From the NCBI RefSeq assembly GCF_000169335.1, contig NZ_AAXW01000096.1:1-12377 (forward strand): DNA of 12,377 bases. The letters run 5' to 3'. The stretch comes from Crocosphaera chwakensis CCY0110. Lineage in GTDB: Bacteria > Cyanobacteriota > Cyanobacteriia > Cyanobacteriales > Microcystaceae. The notes below the pieces were generated by a model. It had not been told where the DNA came from and did no database searches. It saw nothing but the letters and a program-made list of their open reading frames with translations. A program made the position numbers and the translations under genes. The first letter of the stretch is position 1; each line of letters opens with the position of its first letter. Positions 1 through 6,930 of this stretch are shown in pieces.

Positions 1-1339
1 AAAGGAATAATAGGTTATAGCCAGTTGATGTTTCAATTGCCCTTAATAAATCAATGGTTTCTACGGTTTTGTGAGCATTTTCATTAACAAAAGTATGAAT
101 GGCTTTATCAAATAATTCGTCTCCTAAAATTCCTCGAATCATGTGATAAACACAAGCCCCTTTTTCGTATAAGTGGCGATCGTATAATTCAATGGCTTCT
201 CGATAAATATTAGTAACAATGGGACGACGATAACGGGAAGAATCTTCTTCTAAATAACTTCTAGCTTCGTTTAATAAATAGTAAGCAGCGTCATCTTTTC
301 CATATTCGTGTTCTGTCCATAAAACCTCGGAATAAGAAGCCATTCCTTCTTTAATCCAAGCGTGTGACCAATGTTTAATTACCACTAAATCACCAAACCA
401 TTGATGGGCTAATTCATGGGCGACTAAACTTTCAGTAAAGGGTCGATCTTTTAGGGCTTTTTCATCTAGTAAACAGCGATCAGTTAAAAGAGTAGTTGAG
501 GTATTCTCCATCCCTCCAAAGATGAAATCACTAACACAAACTTGAGCATATTTAGGATAGGGATACTTATAGCCAAATTTTGTCGAAAAATAGTTAATCA
601 TTTGGGGGGTTTTTCCCATGCTTAACTTTGCTTCTTCTTCTTTTCCTTTTTCTACATAATAATTAACAGGAATGCTTTTCCATTTGTCTTTTATTTCGCT
701 AAATTCTCCTACTGCTAAGGTCATTAAATAGGTAGGATGAACCTGTTTTTGTGACCAGTGATAAATGGTTTCATCTCCAACGGTTTCTTGATTAATTAAT
801 TCCCCATTAGATATGGCCATAAAATTGCTAGGAACTTTAACTTTAATTTCTGAGGTTGCTAACTGTCCCGGATAGTCAAAACAAGGGAACCAAAACCGTG
901 AGTCTTCATCTTCTCCTTGAGTCCAAACTTGAGTCGGTTTATCTGGATAATATTCATTTGGGGCGATAAAATAAAGTCCTCTTTGAGGATTTTTTACTTG
1001 ATAATTAATAAGAATAGTAATAGATGCTTCTTCGGTCGGTTGTAAGAGGTTAATTGTTAATTTTTCTTTGTCATAATCAAAAGGTTGACTCACTGTGTTG
1101 ATGAAAACAGAATTGATGTTTAAATCAACCGCATCTAATATTAATTGATTAATACCCGAACGGACAGGGGTTAAGGTAATAGCGCAAGTTCCTGTAAAGC
1201 TTTGATGGGGAATATCTAAGGTTAAGTCAAGGAAAATATGATTAACTTGTCCGTAGCGATCAGGGTTATAATGGGGTTTAGCACCAGGTAATTCAAATTT
1301 ACGGTTATTATTTTCGCTATCAAAATGTTTCAGAGTCAT
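1..1339 (-). CDS. M1 family zinc aminopeptidase, N-terminal half (3' end cut by window)
   Basis: This is an aminopeptidase of the M1 (gluzincin) family, which removes N-terminal residues from peptides. It was read from the reverse strand and starts at the ATG at 1339 (MTLKHFDSEN...). It stays open for 446 codons to the window edge. The substrate-anchoring motif is GGMEN at about residues 275-279, a variant of the usual GAMEN. The zinc site is HELAH at 308-312, with the third ligand E331 exactly 18 residues after the second His. The probable transition-state Tyr is Y391 in HLYEKGA. The N-terminal beta-sandwich and most of the thermolysin-like domain are present. Family members are usually about 850 residues, so roughly half the protein lies outside the window. 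It is divergent from the hydrolase gene at 1638. The family assignment is secure; PepN orthology in the strict sense is not established. Confidence 0.93.
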   Translation of the reverse strand, partial: MTLKHFDSENNNRKFELPGAKPHYNPDRYGQVNHIFLDLTLDIPHQSFTGTCAITLTPVRSGINQLILDAVDLNINSVFINTVSQPFDYDKEKLTINLLQPTEEASITILINYQVKNPQRGLYFIAPNEYYPDKPTQVWTQGEDEDSRFWFPCFDYPGQLATSEIKVKVPSNFMAISNGELINQETVGDETIYHWSQKQVHPTYLMTLAVGEFSEIKDKWKSIPVNYYVEKGKEEEAKLSMGKTPQMINYFSTKFGYKYPYPKYAQVCVSDFIFGGMENTSTTLLTDRCLLDEKALKDRPFTESLVAHELAHQWFGDLVVIKHWSHAWIKEGMASYSEVLWTEHEYGKDDAAYYLLNEARSYLEEDSSRYRRPIVTNIYREAIELYDRHLYEKGACVYHMIRGILGDELFDKAIHTFVNENAHKTVETIDLLRAIETSTGYNLLFL

Positions 1340-1637
1340 AAGATTTCTTGAAATAGAGGATTTAGAGATGCTGTTAAATTATAGCTACTTAATATTATAT
1401 AATAAAACTAAAAATAGTAAAATAGATATTCTAACAATTTAAAGATATAATAATATTGAGATAATGGTTTGAAATTGAGTTAGTTAATCTCTCCATATAC
1501 GAAAATAATTGAAATATCTAGGTTAGTTTATAAATTAGAGATTTTCAATCAGCTTCAAATTATACTTTTTCTAAGATAATTTAGTTAATTTTGTTTAAAA
1601 TTCAAGTAAAATTTGTTAGTGTTATATAAATAAAATA
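1340..1637. other. AT-rich divergent intergenic region
   Basis: This is 298 bp of non-coding DNA between the divergently transcribed aminopeptidase and alpha/beta hydrolase genes. It must hold both promoters. I see no ORF, RNA gene or long repeat. Short inverted repeats exist, such as AATCTCT at 1486 with AGAGATT at 1537, but they are not beyond what such AT-rich sequence gives by chance. No Shine-Dalgarno precedes the plus-strand gene. Confidence 0.6.
1378..1422 (-). promoter_or_regulatory. Candidate tandem promoter of the aminopeptidase gene
   Basis: Read on the minus strand, a perfect TATAAT lies at 1378-1383, about 40 nt before the ATG at 1339. A second perfect TATAAT lies at 1394-1399. 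The second has a weak -35 (TTTTAC, 1417-1422) at 17 bp spacing; the -35 of the first is poor (TTTATT). The surrounding DNA is extremely AT-rich, so chance matches to the -10 are easy. Only the position relative to the start codon makes these plausible. Confidence 0.35.
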
Positions 1638-2618
1638 ATGGAAAAATTAGCTTACTTTACTTCAAAAAATACTAAAATCCAAGGAACATTAACCTTACCT
1701 GATGGTATCAACAAACCTCCTGTTTGTTTGTTTATTGGGGGATCGTTTCCGCAAACTCGTGACGGTAATTTAGATAACTCAAAAGAAGACTGGTTTCCTA
1801 CTGCTTTACCTGAAAGAAATTTGTTTAAAGATGAAGCAAAATTGTTTCAAGAGTTAGATTATGCTACCTTTCGATATGATAAAAGAGGCTGCGGTAAAAG
1901 TGAAGGAAATTTTAATACAGTTGATTTATTTGGGTTGGTTGATGATGCTAGAGAAGCTATAAAATGGTTAAAAAGTTCGCCTGAGATTAATAATAATAGA
2001 ATTGGTATTTTAGGACAAAGCGAAGGTGCAGTTATTGCTTTAATGTTAGCAGCAGAGGATTTAGATTTAGCCTTTTATATTTGGCAAGGAGGAATTTATA
2101 ATAACATCGAAACTATTTTTGAATGGCAACGAGATAATTTTTGGAAATTGGAACAAGAAGCAATTGATAACTTTAAAAATACTTTTCCTTTAATGTATTG
2201 GGTTTATGTTAAAACTGATGAATTATGCGACAAAATTAAACAAGGAGAAACTTATTTAAGATTAGGTGACGAAACTTGGTCAAAAGATTTGTATCTTCCT
2301 CTTTATAAACAACATTTTGATTATCCTCCTTTCGGGTTTATATCCAAAATAAAATGTCCTGTTTTATTATTACACGGAGAATTAGATCATAATACTCCTT
2401 ATACAGAAGCATTATTAGCAGAAGAAGCGTTGAAACAATCAGGAAATACTCAAGTAACCACTCACATTTTTTCAGGGTTAGATCATAGTTTCCGACGACT
2501 GGGAACCCCCGACGAAGATTTTGTTACTGCTATGAAACGTCCCCTTGATGTTGAAGTGACTAAAGCGATAAGAAAATGGATAAAGTCAGATTTAAAATTG
2601 AGAAGTTATGATTTATGA
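1638..2618 (+). CDS. Alpha/beta hydrolase (serine esterase/peptidase-like)
   Basis: This is a 326-residue soluble hydrolase of the alpha/beta fold, probably an esterase or S9/S15-like peptidase; the substrate is unknown. The nucleophile elbow is GQSEG at 126-130 with Ser128. The acid is likely Asp250 in LLHGELDHNTP, and the base His283 in SGLDHSF. The upstream strand LFIGGS (31-36) is where the oxyanion-hole turn is expected, and YDKRGCGKS (80-88) is a typical family signature. There is a lid-like insertion of about 80 residues (155-235) between the nucleophile and the acid. No signal peptide or membrane segment is seen, so it is probably cytoplasmic. The ATG at 1638 is preceded by AT-rich sequence with no Shine-Dalgarno. 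It is transcribed away from the aminopeptidase and 101 bp before the next gene. A different frame for the start is unlikely because the first beta-strand begins at once. Confidence 0.88.
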   Translation: MEKLAYFTSKNTKIQGTLTLPDGINKPPVCLFIGGSFPQTRDGNLDNSKEDWFPTALPERNLFKDEAKLFQELDYATFRYDKRGCGKSEGNFNTVDLFGLVDDAREAIKWLKSSPEINNNRIGILGQSEGAVIALMLAAEDLDLAFYIWQGGIYNNIETIFEWQRDNFWKLEQEAIDNFKNTFPLMYWVYVKTDELCDKIKQGETYLRLGDETWSKDLYLPLYKQHFDYPPFGFISKIKCPVLLLHGELDHNTPYTEALLAEEALKQSGNTQVTTHIFSGLDHSFRRLGTPDEDFVTAMKRPLDVEVTKAIRKWIKSDLKLRSYDL

Positions 2619-2719
2619 TAGAAAGGTGAGCAAAGTAAAACTCTATTTTAAACGCTTTGAAAATCTTTCTATTTTTTGCTCGCTCTACGCTAACTTATTT
2701 AGCTTATTAATTAAAAACC

Positions 2720-3397
2720 ATGAATGAAGAAAAACTGAATGAATTACGCCAAAAGGTTCAAAATTTAGCTTTAGAGTATCAAAAAAAAGAGGATTTTACA
2801 GGATGGTTTGAGGTTATGTACACCGACGCACTAGGAAACCCTGAAGAAATTCCTTGGGCAAAAATGCAACCTCATCCTTGTTTAGAAAATTGGTTAAAAA
2901 CAAAAGATATAACGAATAAAAAAGCTTTAGTTATTGGTTGTGGTTTAGGAGATGACAGTGAACTTGTAGCCGAAAAAGGTGCTAATGTAACTGCTTTTGA
3001 TATTGCACCGTCGTCTATAGAATGGTGTAAAAAACGGTTTAATAATAGTTCTGTTAATTACTTTGTTGCTGATTTATTAAAATTAGATAATAGCTGGAAA
3101 AATAGCTTTGATCTAATTTTTGAATCCCGAACGATTCAAGCATTACCCCTTAGTATTAGAAGAGAAGTTATAGAAGCGATCGCAACATTATTAAAACCAA
3201 AAGGAACCCTATTAGTTGTGACTCGTCTTCGAGAGATAGAAGACATTCCTGATGGTCCCCCTTGGCCAGTTTCTGAAGAAGAATTATCACAATTATCTGA
3301 GTATGGTTATGAAGAAATAACCCGTATTCCTTACAGTGATCCTAATAACCCATCTATAAAACAAGCATTAATTGAATATCAAAGAAAAAGATTATAA
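2720..3397 (+). CDS. Class I SAM-dependent methyltransferase (TPMT/TehB-like)
   Basis: This is a 225-residue Rossmann-fold methyltransferase. Motif I is ALVIGCGLGDD (69-79), which binds S-adenosylmethionine. The acidic residue at the end of strand 2 is Asp94 in TAFDIAP. A motif II-like strand is seen at SFDLIFESRTIQAL (129-142), and motif III at LLKPKGTLLVV (157-167). The N-terminal part contains MYTDALGN...IPWA..QPHP (33-53), a W/P-rich element I associate with thiopurine-methyltransferase-like and TehB-like members, which act on small molecules rather than nucleic acid. The methyl acceptor cannot be read from the sequence. A HIP1 site (3176-3183) lies inside the gene. The ATG lacks a clear Shine-Dalgarno. 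Gaps of 101 and 149 bp on either side argue against tight operon structure. Confidence 0.87.
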   Translation: MNEEKLNELRQKVQNLALEYQKKEDFTGWFEVMYTDALGNPEEIPWAKMQPHPCLENWLKTKDITNKKALVIGCGLGDDSELVAEKGANVTAFDIAPSSIEWCKKRFNNSSVNYFVADLLKLDNSWKNSFDLIFESRTIQALPLSIRREVIEAIATLLKPKGTLLVVTRLREIEDIPDGPPWPVSEEELSQLSEYGYEEITRIPYSDPNNPSIKQALIEYQRKRL

Positions 3398-3432
3398 AAT
3401 GTTGTCATTTTACAGAACAAAGCGTTTATATC

Positions 3433-3472
3433 CTCGAATCAGAGATCCGCGCTTACTTCGTCCCTCTTCGAG
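3433..3472. repeat. Imperfect inverted repeat in the methyltransferase-Uma2 gap
   Basis: CTCGAA (3433-3438) and GAG (3442-3444) pair with CTC (3464-3466) and TTCGAG (3467-3472). This gives a 9-bp stem with a TCA bulge and a loop of 19 nt. The surrounding segment (about 3432-3486) is clearly more GC-rich than the flanks. That is typical of short dispersed repeats in cyanobacterial genomes, although I can see only one copy here. No T-run follows, so it is not a classical terminator. Confidence 0.4.
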
Positions 3473-3546
3473 TCCGTGATGCGCAAATCATAAAAATTAC
3501 GATAAAATACAATCATCAGATGTTTAGAGTTAACCTTTAATCTGTC

Positions 3547-4116
3547 ATGCAAGCAACAGTTATTAAAACTTTTTCCATTGAAGAATATCTAAAGCAAGAA
3601 GAAAAAGCCGAATCTAAAAGTGAGTACATCGACGGACAAATTATACCCATGACAGGTGGAACAATTAATCATAATCAAATTGTAGGAAATATTTATGCTG
3701 AATTGCATTTTGCCTTCAAAAAACTTGATTATCGTGTCTATGTGGAAAATGTTCGACTTTGGATACCAGAAAAACGGATTTGCACTTATCCTGATATTAT
3801 GGTCATTAAAGATGAACCTATTTATTATGAAAATAGAAAAGATACTATTCTCAACCCTAGTTTAATTATTGAAGTTTTATCTCCTTCAACTCAGAATTAC
3901 GATAAAGAGGGAAAATTTGCTGCTTATCGAACTATTAAAACCCTTAAAGAATATGTATTAATTAGTCAAACTCAAATATCTGGAGAAAAATTTGTTAAAA
4001 CAGGAAACAAACAATGGTTATTCCAAGAGTATCACCAAGAAGATCAACAAATTGACTTAGAATTAAATGATATGAGTTTGAATTTTTCTGAGATTTATCA
4101 TAAAGTTGAGTTCTAG
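3547..4116 (+). CDS. Uma2 family (DUF820) putative PD-(D/E)XK nuclease
   Basis: This is a 189-residue protein of the Uma2/DUF820 family. The family has a restriction-endonuclease-like fold and is present in many copies in cyanobacterial genomes; its biological role is poorly defined. Visible signatures in order are EEYLKQEEKAESKSEYIDGQ (12-31), INHNQIVGNIY (40-50), and YPDIMV (81-86) with the metal-binding Asp83. Next come LIIEVLSPST (106-115) with Glu109, then YDKEGKFAAYR (118-128), where Lys120 or Lys123 completes the site. All expected catalytic positions are present and the length is normal, so it appears intact. The start ATG at 3547 fits the family N-terminus but has no Shine-Dalgarno. 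Such genes are often found as mobile or horizontally spread singletons; no transposase is nearby. Confidence 0.88.
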   Translation: MQATVIKTFSIEEYLKQEEKAESKSEYIDGQIIPMTGGTINHNQIVGNIYAELHFAFKKLDYRVYVENVRLWIPEKRICTYPDIMVIKDEPIYYENRKDTILNPSLIIEVLSPSTQNYDKEGKFAAYRTIKTLKEYVLISQTQISGEKFVKTGNKQWLFQEYHQEDQQIDLELNDMSLNFSEIYHKVEF

Positions 4117-4140
4117 GATTTCTCACACATATGAGAAACC
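4116..4140. terminator. Hairpin between convergent genes (possible bidirectional terminator)
   Basis: GG(A)TTTCTCA pairs with TGAGAAACC around a CACATA loop. The stem is 9 bp with one bulged A. It starts at the last base of the Uma2 stop codon and lies 15 bp from the end of the convergent acyltransferase gene. The position suits a shared terminator, but no clean T-run follows on either strand. Confidence 0.45.
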
Positions 4141-4154
4141 CGTTCAAAAATAAG

Positions 4155-5084
4155 TTAACAGAAAAAATGATTAAGAAACTCCGAAAATAATTTCAATTCA
4201 TCAGGTTCTTGATAATGAGAAGGTAGTAACTCAATAAAAGCATTTTCTAACTCATTTAATACGGTATCAATATCCTTATGTTTAGGATGTTTAACTTGAG
4301 GAAAGTGTAAAGGTTCTCCAAAGCGAAGGGTTAAGGTTTTACGGTAATATAAATGTTGTGTTCCAACTAAAGCCACAGGAACCACTGGAACCCCACTGCG
4401 TAACGCATAAATAGCAGTTCCTCGTTTGAGGGGAAGGCTTAACTGTCCTTCTGTTGTCCCTAGACGACCTTCAGGAAATAGCATTAAACCCTGTCCTTGT
4501 TCTAAAATAACTTGTACAGCCTTGTTAATTTGACGTAAGGTTTTGATAGATTCCCCAGAGGACACATTTTCTTCAATAGCTTTGGCCAAAGGCTTTAAAT
4601 CTTCGTGTCCTGCTTCGGCTGCTTCAATGATAGCGGTTTCTTGACCCCAACGACGTTCTAGGGGAATAACTCCACCTGAAAGCCCTAAGATAAAGCGTTT
4701 CCACCATTTATTATAAAGGGTACGAGCATCCCCCAAAATGTGGAAATAGGGAGAAGCAAAGCATTCTGATAACAATAAAAAAGGGTCAATATGGTTGAGA
4801 TGGTTCCCGACTAAAATAACGGGACAACGGGGGATGCGTTGGGGGTATTCTACTTTGACTCGAAAAAGACTATGAATAAGCGATCGCAAAACAAAACGAC
4901 GAAACCAACCATTAATAGGCGGTTGAAATGTCCCTTCTGCCATCGTTTCCAGGTCATTTAAGCCCTGTTGAATTGCTTTTGTGATCACGGGGTTTTGAGC
5001 GTCGGATAACCCCTCTTTTGCCCGTTGAATGGTGTGTGGAGTAATGGGGGGTTTAGTATTAATAGATTCTAGGGACACTGGCAT
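4155..5084 (-). CDS. 1-acyl-sn-glycerol-3-phosphate acyltransferase-like (PlsC/LPLAT)
   Basis: This is a 309-residue acyltransferase of the LPLAT superfamily, which transfers acyl chains to lysophosphatidate or related lipids at the membrane. Block I is NHLNHIDP (94-101), containing the HX4D catalytic pair His95/Asp100. The block II-like stretch is GGVIPLERR (137-145). Block III is FPEGRLG (203-209), and block IV is VPVVPVALVGT (232-242). An extra segment of about 35-40 residues (roughly 147-190, rich in Glu/Ala/Lys) separates block II from block III, which is longer than in canonical PlsC. The first 60 residues before the catalytic domain are polar. No certain transmembrane helix is seen, though WFRRFVLRSLIHSLF (60-74) is amphipathic and could dock on membrane. 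A HIP1 site lies at 4880-4887. It could equally be a wax-ester or carotenoid-lipid acyltransferase relative. Confidence 0.88.
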   Translation of the reverse strand: MPVSLESINTKPPITPHTIQRAKEGLSDAQNPVITKAIQQGLNDLETMAEGTFQPPINGWFRRFVLRSLIHSLFRVKVEYPQRIPRCPVILVGNHLNHIDPFLLLSECFASPYFHILGDARTLYNKWWKRFILGLSGGVIPLERRWGQETAIIEAAEAGHEDLKPLAKAIEENVSSGESIKTLRQINKAVQVILEQGQGLMLFPEGRLGTTEGQLSLPLKRGTAIYALRSGVPVVPVALVGTQHLYYRKTLTLRFGEPLHFPQVKHPKHKDIDTVLNELENAFIELLPSHYQEPDELKLFSEFLNHFFC

Positions 5085-5181
5085 GATCGTAACTTGAATA
5101 CTTTAACTCATTGTCTCTGGGGATTGAGTTATTAAAAGTTGAGATCAGGCCAGTTTTTGGAATGGTACAAATGAGGTGAAG

Positions 5182-5793
5182 TTAGTTATCAGTTTTTTCA
5201 TTGGCAACGGGTACAGTAGAATCCGCACAGCTTAAGGATGGCTCGCTGGTTGAGTTTAACTCCTTGGCTCTAGCGACTTGGGGATCGGCTGGCCGTCGAC
5301 GGCCTGTTTCTGTCGTTTGACAGATAATCGTAACGATTTCCCCTTTCTGAGTTTCATTATCTTTTTCATTTTCAGGAGACTTAATGAAAGCTCCCCCAAC
5401 ATAGGCTTTGAGTTGATTAGCGATGGGAGTTTTAGCTGGTAAAACGTAAATGTAAGCCCCTTGAAAACTGGTGCGAACGGCATAATTAAAGGTAGAAGGC
5501 AAAGTTAGGTTATTTTCTTTGGCTATCTCATCAATAACAACCTGAAATTCCCCATTTTCTTCATAATAGGAGCGTTGTGCTTCGGTCATCTTGGTGATAA
5601 TTTCCAAGGCTTTGGCTTGCGCTTGTTCTACCTGTTCCTCTTCGCTCAATACCTGTTCTTGCTTAACTTCCTCTTGCTCAACTTGTTCTTCTGCTTGGGT
5701 TTTAACAGGAATTCCGACTAAACTGGTTCCTAATAGCAAACTTGCCAGAGTCCCAGTTATCCATGTTTGTTGGTTTGTTAATACTTGGGTCAT
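5182..5793 (-). CDS. Type IV pilin-like G/H-type protein without prepilin N-terminus
   Basis: This is a 203-residue exported or membrane-anchored protein. The N-terminus has a hydrophobic segment (about 11-30), then TQAEE, which could be a signal-peptidase site. It has no positive charge before the helix and no prepilin-peptidase motif. Residues 35-60 are almost only Glu, Gln, Val and Lys. From about 56 on it resembles the cyanobacterial type IV pilin-like globular domain. The points of resemblance are AQAKALEIITKMTEAQRSYY (57-76), NGEF (80-83), LKAYVGGAF (128-136), VTIICQT (154-160) and a C-terminal LSCADST (187-193), with Cys158 and Cys189 positioned for the usual disulfide. The start at 5793 is fixed by AGGAG (5802-5806), 8 nt upstream. 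It probably acts in the periplasm or on the thylakoid/plasma membrane. Partners are unknown and no pilus genes are nearby. Confidence 0.75.
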   Translation of the reverse strand: MTQVLTNQQTWITGTLASLLLGTSLVGIPVKTQAEEQVEQEEVKQEQVLSEEEQVEQAQAKALEIITKMTEAQRSYYEENGEFQVVIDEIAKENNLTLPSTFNYAVRTSFQGAYIYVLPAKTPIANQLKAYVGGAFIKSPENEKDNETQKGEIVTIICQTTETGRRRPADPQVARAKELNSTSEPSLSCADSTVPVANEKTDN

Positions 5794-5801
5794 CGCTTGT
5801 T

Positions 5802-5806
5802 CTCCT
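5802..5806 (-). promoter_or_regulatory. Shine-Dalgarno of the pilin-like gene
   Basis: AGGAG on the minus strand lies 8 nt before the ATG at 5793. It supports this start and so the unusual N-terminus lacking a prepilin signal. Confidence 0.7.
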
Positions 5807-5918
5807 GATTAAAATTACTTAGCCAATGGCTTGAGTAACTCTACAAAAGCAGACAAAAGTAAAAAATTCGTTAAATTAGTTAAAAAGCATTCTTTTAGTG
5901 ACAATTTTTAGCCTTGTT

Positions 5919-5935
5919 GGTGGGCATTGCCCACC
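5919..5935. repeat. Fragment of dispersed GGTGGGC/GCCCACC palindromic repeat
   Basis: GGTGGGCA and TGCCCACC form 8-bp arms around a single T, followed by CTACC. From memory, this palindrome is a common dispersed intergenic element in cyanobacteria. Only the core and one flank are present, and no second copy occurs in the window. It lies 10 bp past the stop codon of the minus-strand hydrolase gene, where it would form a GC-rich hairpin in that gene's 3' end and may help terminate or stabilise the transcript. Confidence 0.55.
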
Positions 5936-5944
5936 CTACCTAAT

Positions 5945-6838
5945 TCAAAAATTAAGAGACTCCAGCCAAGTTAAAATCAATTCGTTAACTTGTTGGGGTT
6001 TTTCGTCATGAGGACAATGACCGGCTTTTTCGATAGGATAAAATGTGGTATTTTGTCCGTTTTTTGCTCTTTCTTGGTACATTTTTGATCCTTTAATGGG
6101 AGTCCAAGGATCATCGGTTCCCCATAAGACTAAAAGGGGTTGATCAATATTGGGTAATAACGTTTGAGGGTGTGGTCCGGGAGGGGCCGTTAACACCGAA
6201 GCAAACACTTTCTGCGCTCCTGGATCAGAAGAGGGTTCATAGAGGAGATCCACTAATTCGTCGGTGACTGCATTGCGATCGCAATACACTTGATAGAGGG
6301 TGCGACGAATACGATGTTTTTGACGAATACGGTTAAAAATGAAGGGTCCAGTCAGAGAAGAATTGACTAATTTAGTAAAGGTTCCCATAATCATTCGCAG
6401 AGGAAAATGCAACTCATCGGGACGATGATTTAACCCTCCTGCACAGTTAATTAATACACCCCCTTTACTAATGTGGGGATATTCGGCCAAAATCATTAAG
6501 GTTAATAAACCACCGATAGAGTTACCGATAAAAATGGTCGGTTTATTAATATGATCTTGCCAAAAATCCCTGATTAAATCCCGCCATAGTTCTACGGTGT
6601 AGTTTAATTGAGGTTTATCAGAACCGCCAAATCCTAGTAAATCTAAGGCATAGATGCAATAATTTCCCTGGGCTAAATGAGGAATGTTGTTACGCCAATG
6701 GCCAATAGATGCACCAAATCCATGAATTAATAATAAGGGTTCTCCTTGTCCTTGAACTGTATATTTGATGCGATGGCCTTGCCAATACCAATAGTAGGTT
6801 TCTAAGGTTTTAGTTGATAGGGTTTCCGTAGTTATCAT
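5945..6838 (-). CDS. Alpha/beta hydrolase, pheophytinase/chlorophyll-dephytylase-like
   Basis: This is a 297-residue alpha/beta-fold hydrolase counted from the ATG at 6838. An in-frame TTG two codons earlier is less likely, and neither start has a Shine-Dalgarno. The oxyanion segment is LLIHGFGAS (36-44). The nucleophile elbow is GNSIGG (105-110) with Ser107. The acid is in LWGTDDPWTP (238-247), probably Asp243. The base is His274 in KAGHCPHDEKP (271-281). The GNSIGG elbow, the WG..DPW element and GHCPHDE together resemble the cyanobacterial/plastid group that includes pheophytinase and chlorophyll dephytylase, which cleave the phytol ester of chlorophyll pigments. That substrate is an inference; other esterase roles are possible. 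No signal peptide is seen. A HIP1 site lies at 6275-6282. Confidence 0.87.
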   Translation of the reverse strand: MITTETLSTKTLETYYWYWQGHRIKYTVQGQGEPLLLIHGFGASIGHWRNNIPHLAQGNYCIYALDLLGFGGSDKPQLNYTVELWRDLIRDFWQDHINKPTIFIGNSIGGLLTLMILAEYPHISKGGVLINCAGGLNHRPDELHFPLRMIMGTFTKLVNSSLTGPFIFNRIRQKHRIRRTLYQVYCDRNAVTDELVDLLYEPSSDPGAQKVFASVLTAPPGPHPQTLLPNIDQPLLVLWGTDDPWTPIKGSKMYQERAKNGQNTTFYPIEKAGHCPHDEKPQQVNELILTWLESLNF

Positions 6839-6873
6839 GATCAAATTATTAAAAGGTTATGAAAGTCTATATT

Positions 6874-6903
6874 TTTATCCATAATATAACTCATTCTGTT
6901 CAA
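6874..6903 (-). promoter_or_regulatory. Candidate promoter of the alpha/beta hydrolase gene
   Basis: On the minus strand TTGAAC (6898-6903) is followed after 18 bp by GATAAA (6874-6879). Each matches the consensus at four of six positions. It lies about 36 nt before the ATG at 6838, in the short gap after the sulfotransferase gene. The AT-rich context makes this tentative. Confidence 0.25.
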
Positions 6904-6930
6904 AATAATATTAAAAGATCCATAAAAATT

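Noticed and set aside
5256..5483. Minus-strand ORF of 75 codons in another frame of the pilin-like gene.
   Set aside because: It overlaps fully the recognisable pilin-like domain on the same strand and shows no motif or ribosome site.
5591..5812. Plus-strand ORF of 73 codons rich in Cys and Ser, opposite the pilin-like gene.
   Set aside because: It is the antisense image of the Glu/Gln-rich stretch of the real gene. The minus-strand gene has a Shine-Dalgarno and recognisable domain.
5821..5831. AGCCAATGGCT palindrome upstream of the pilin-like gene.
   Set aside because: Five-bp arms are too short to support an operator claim without other copies.
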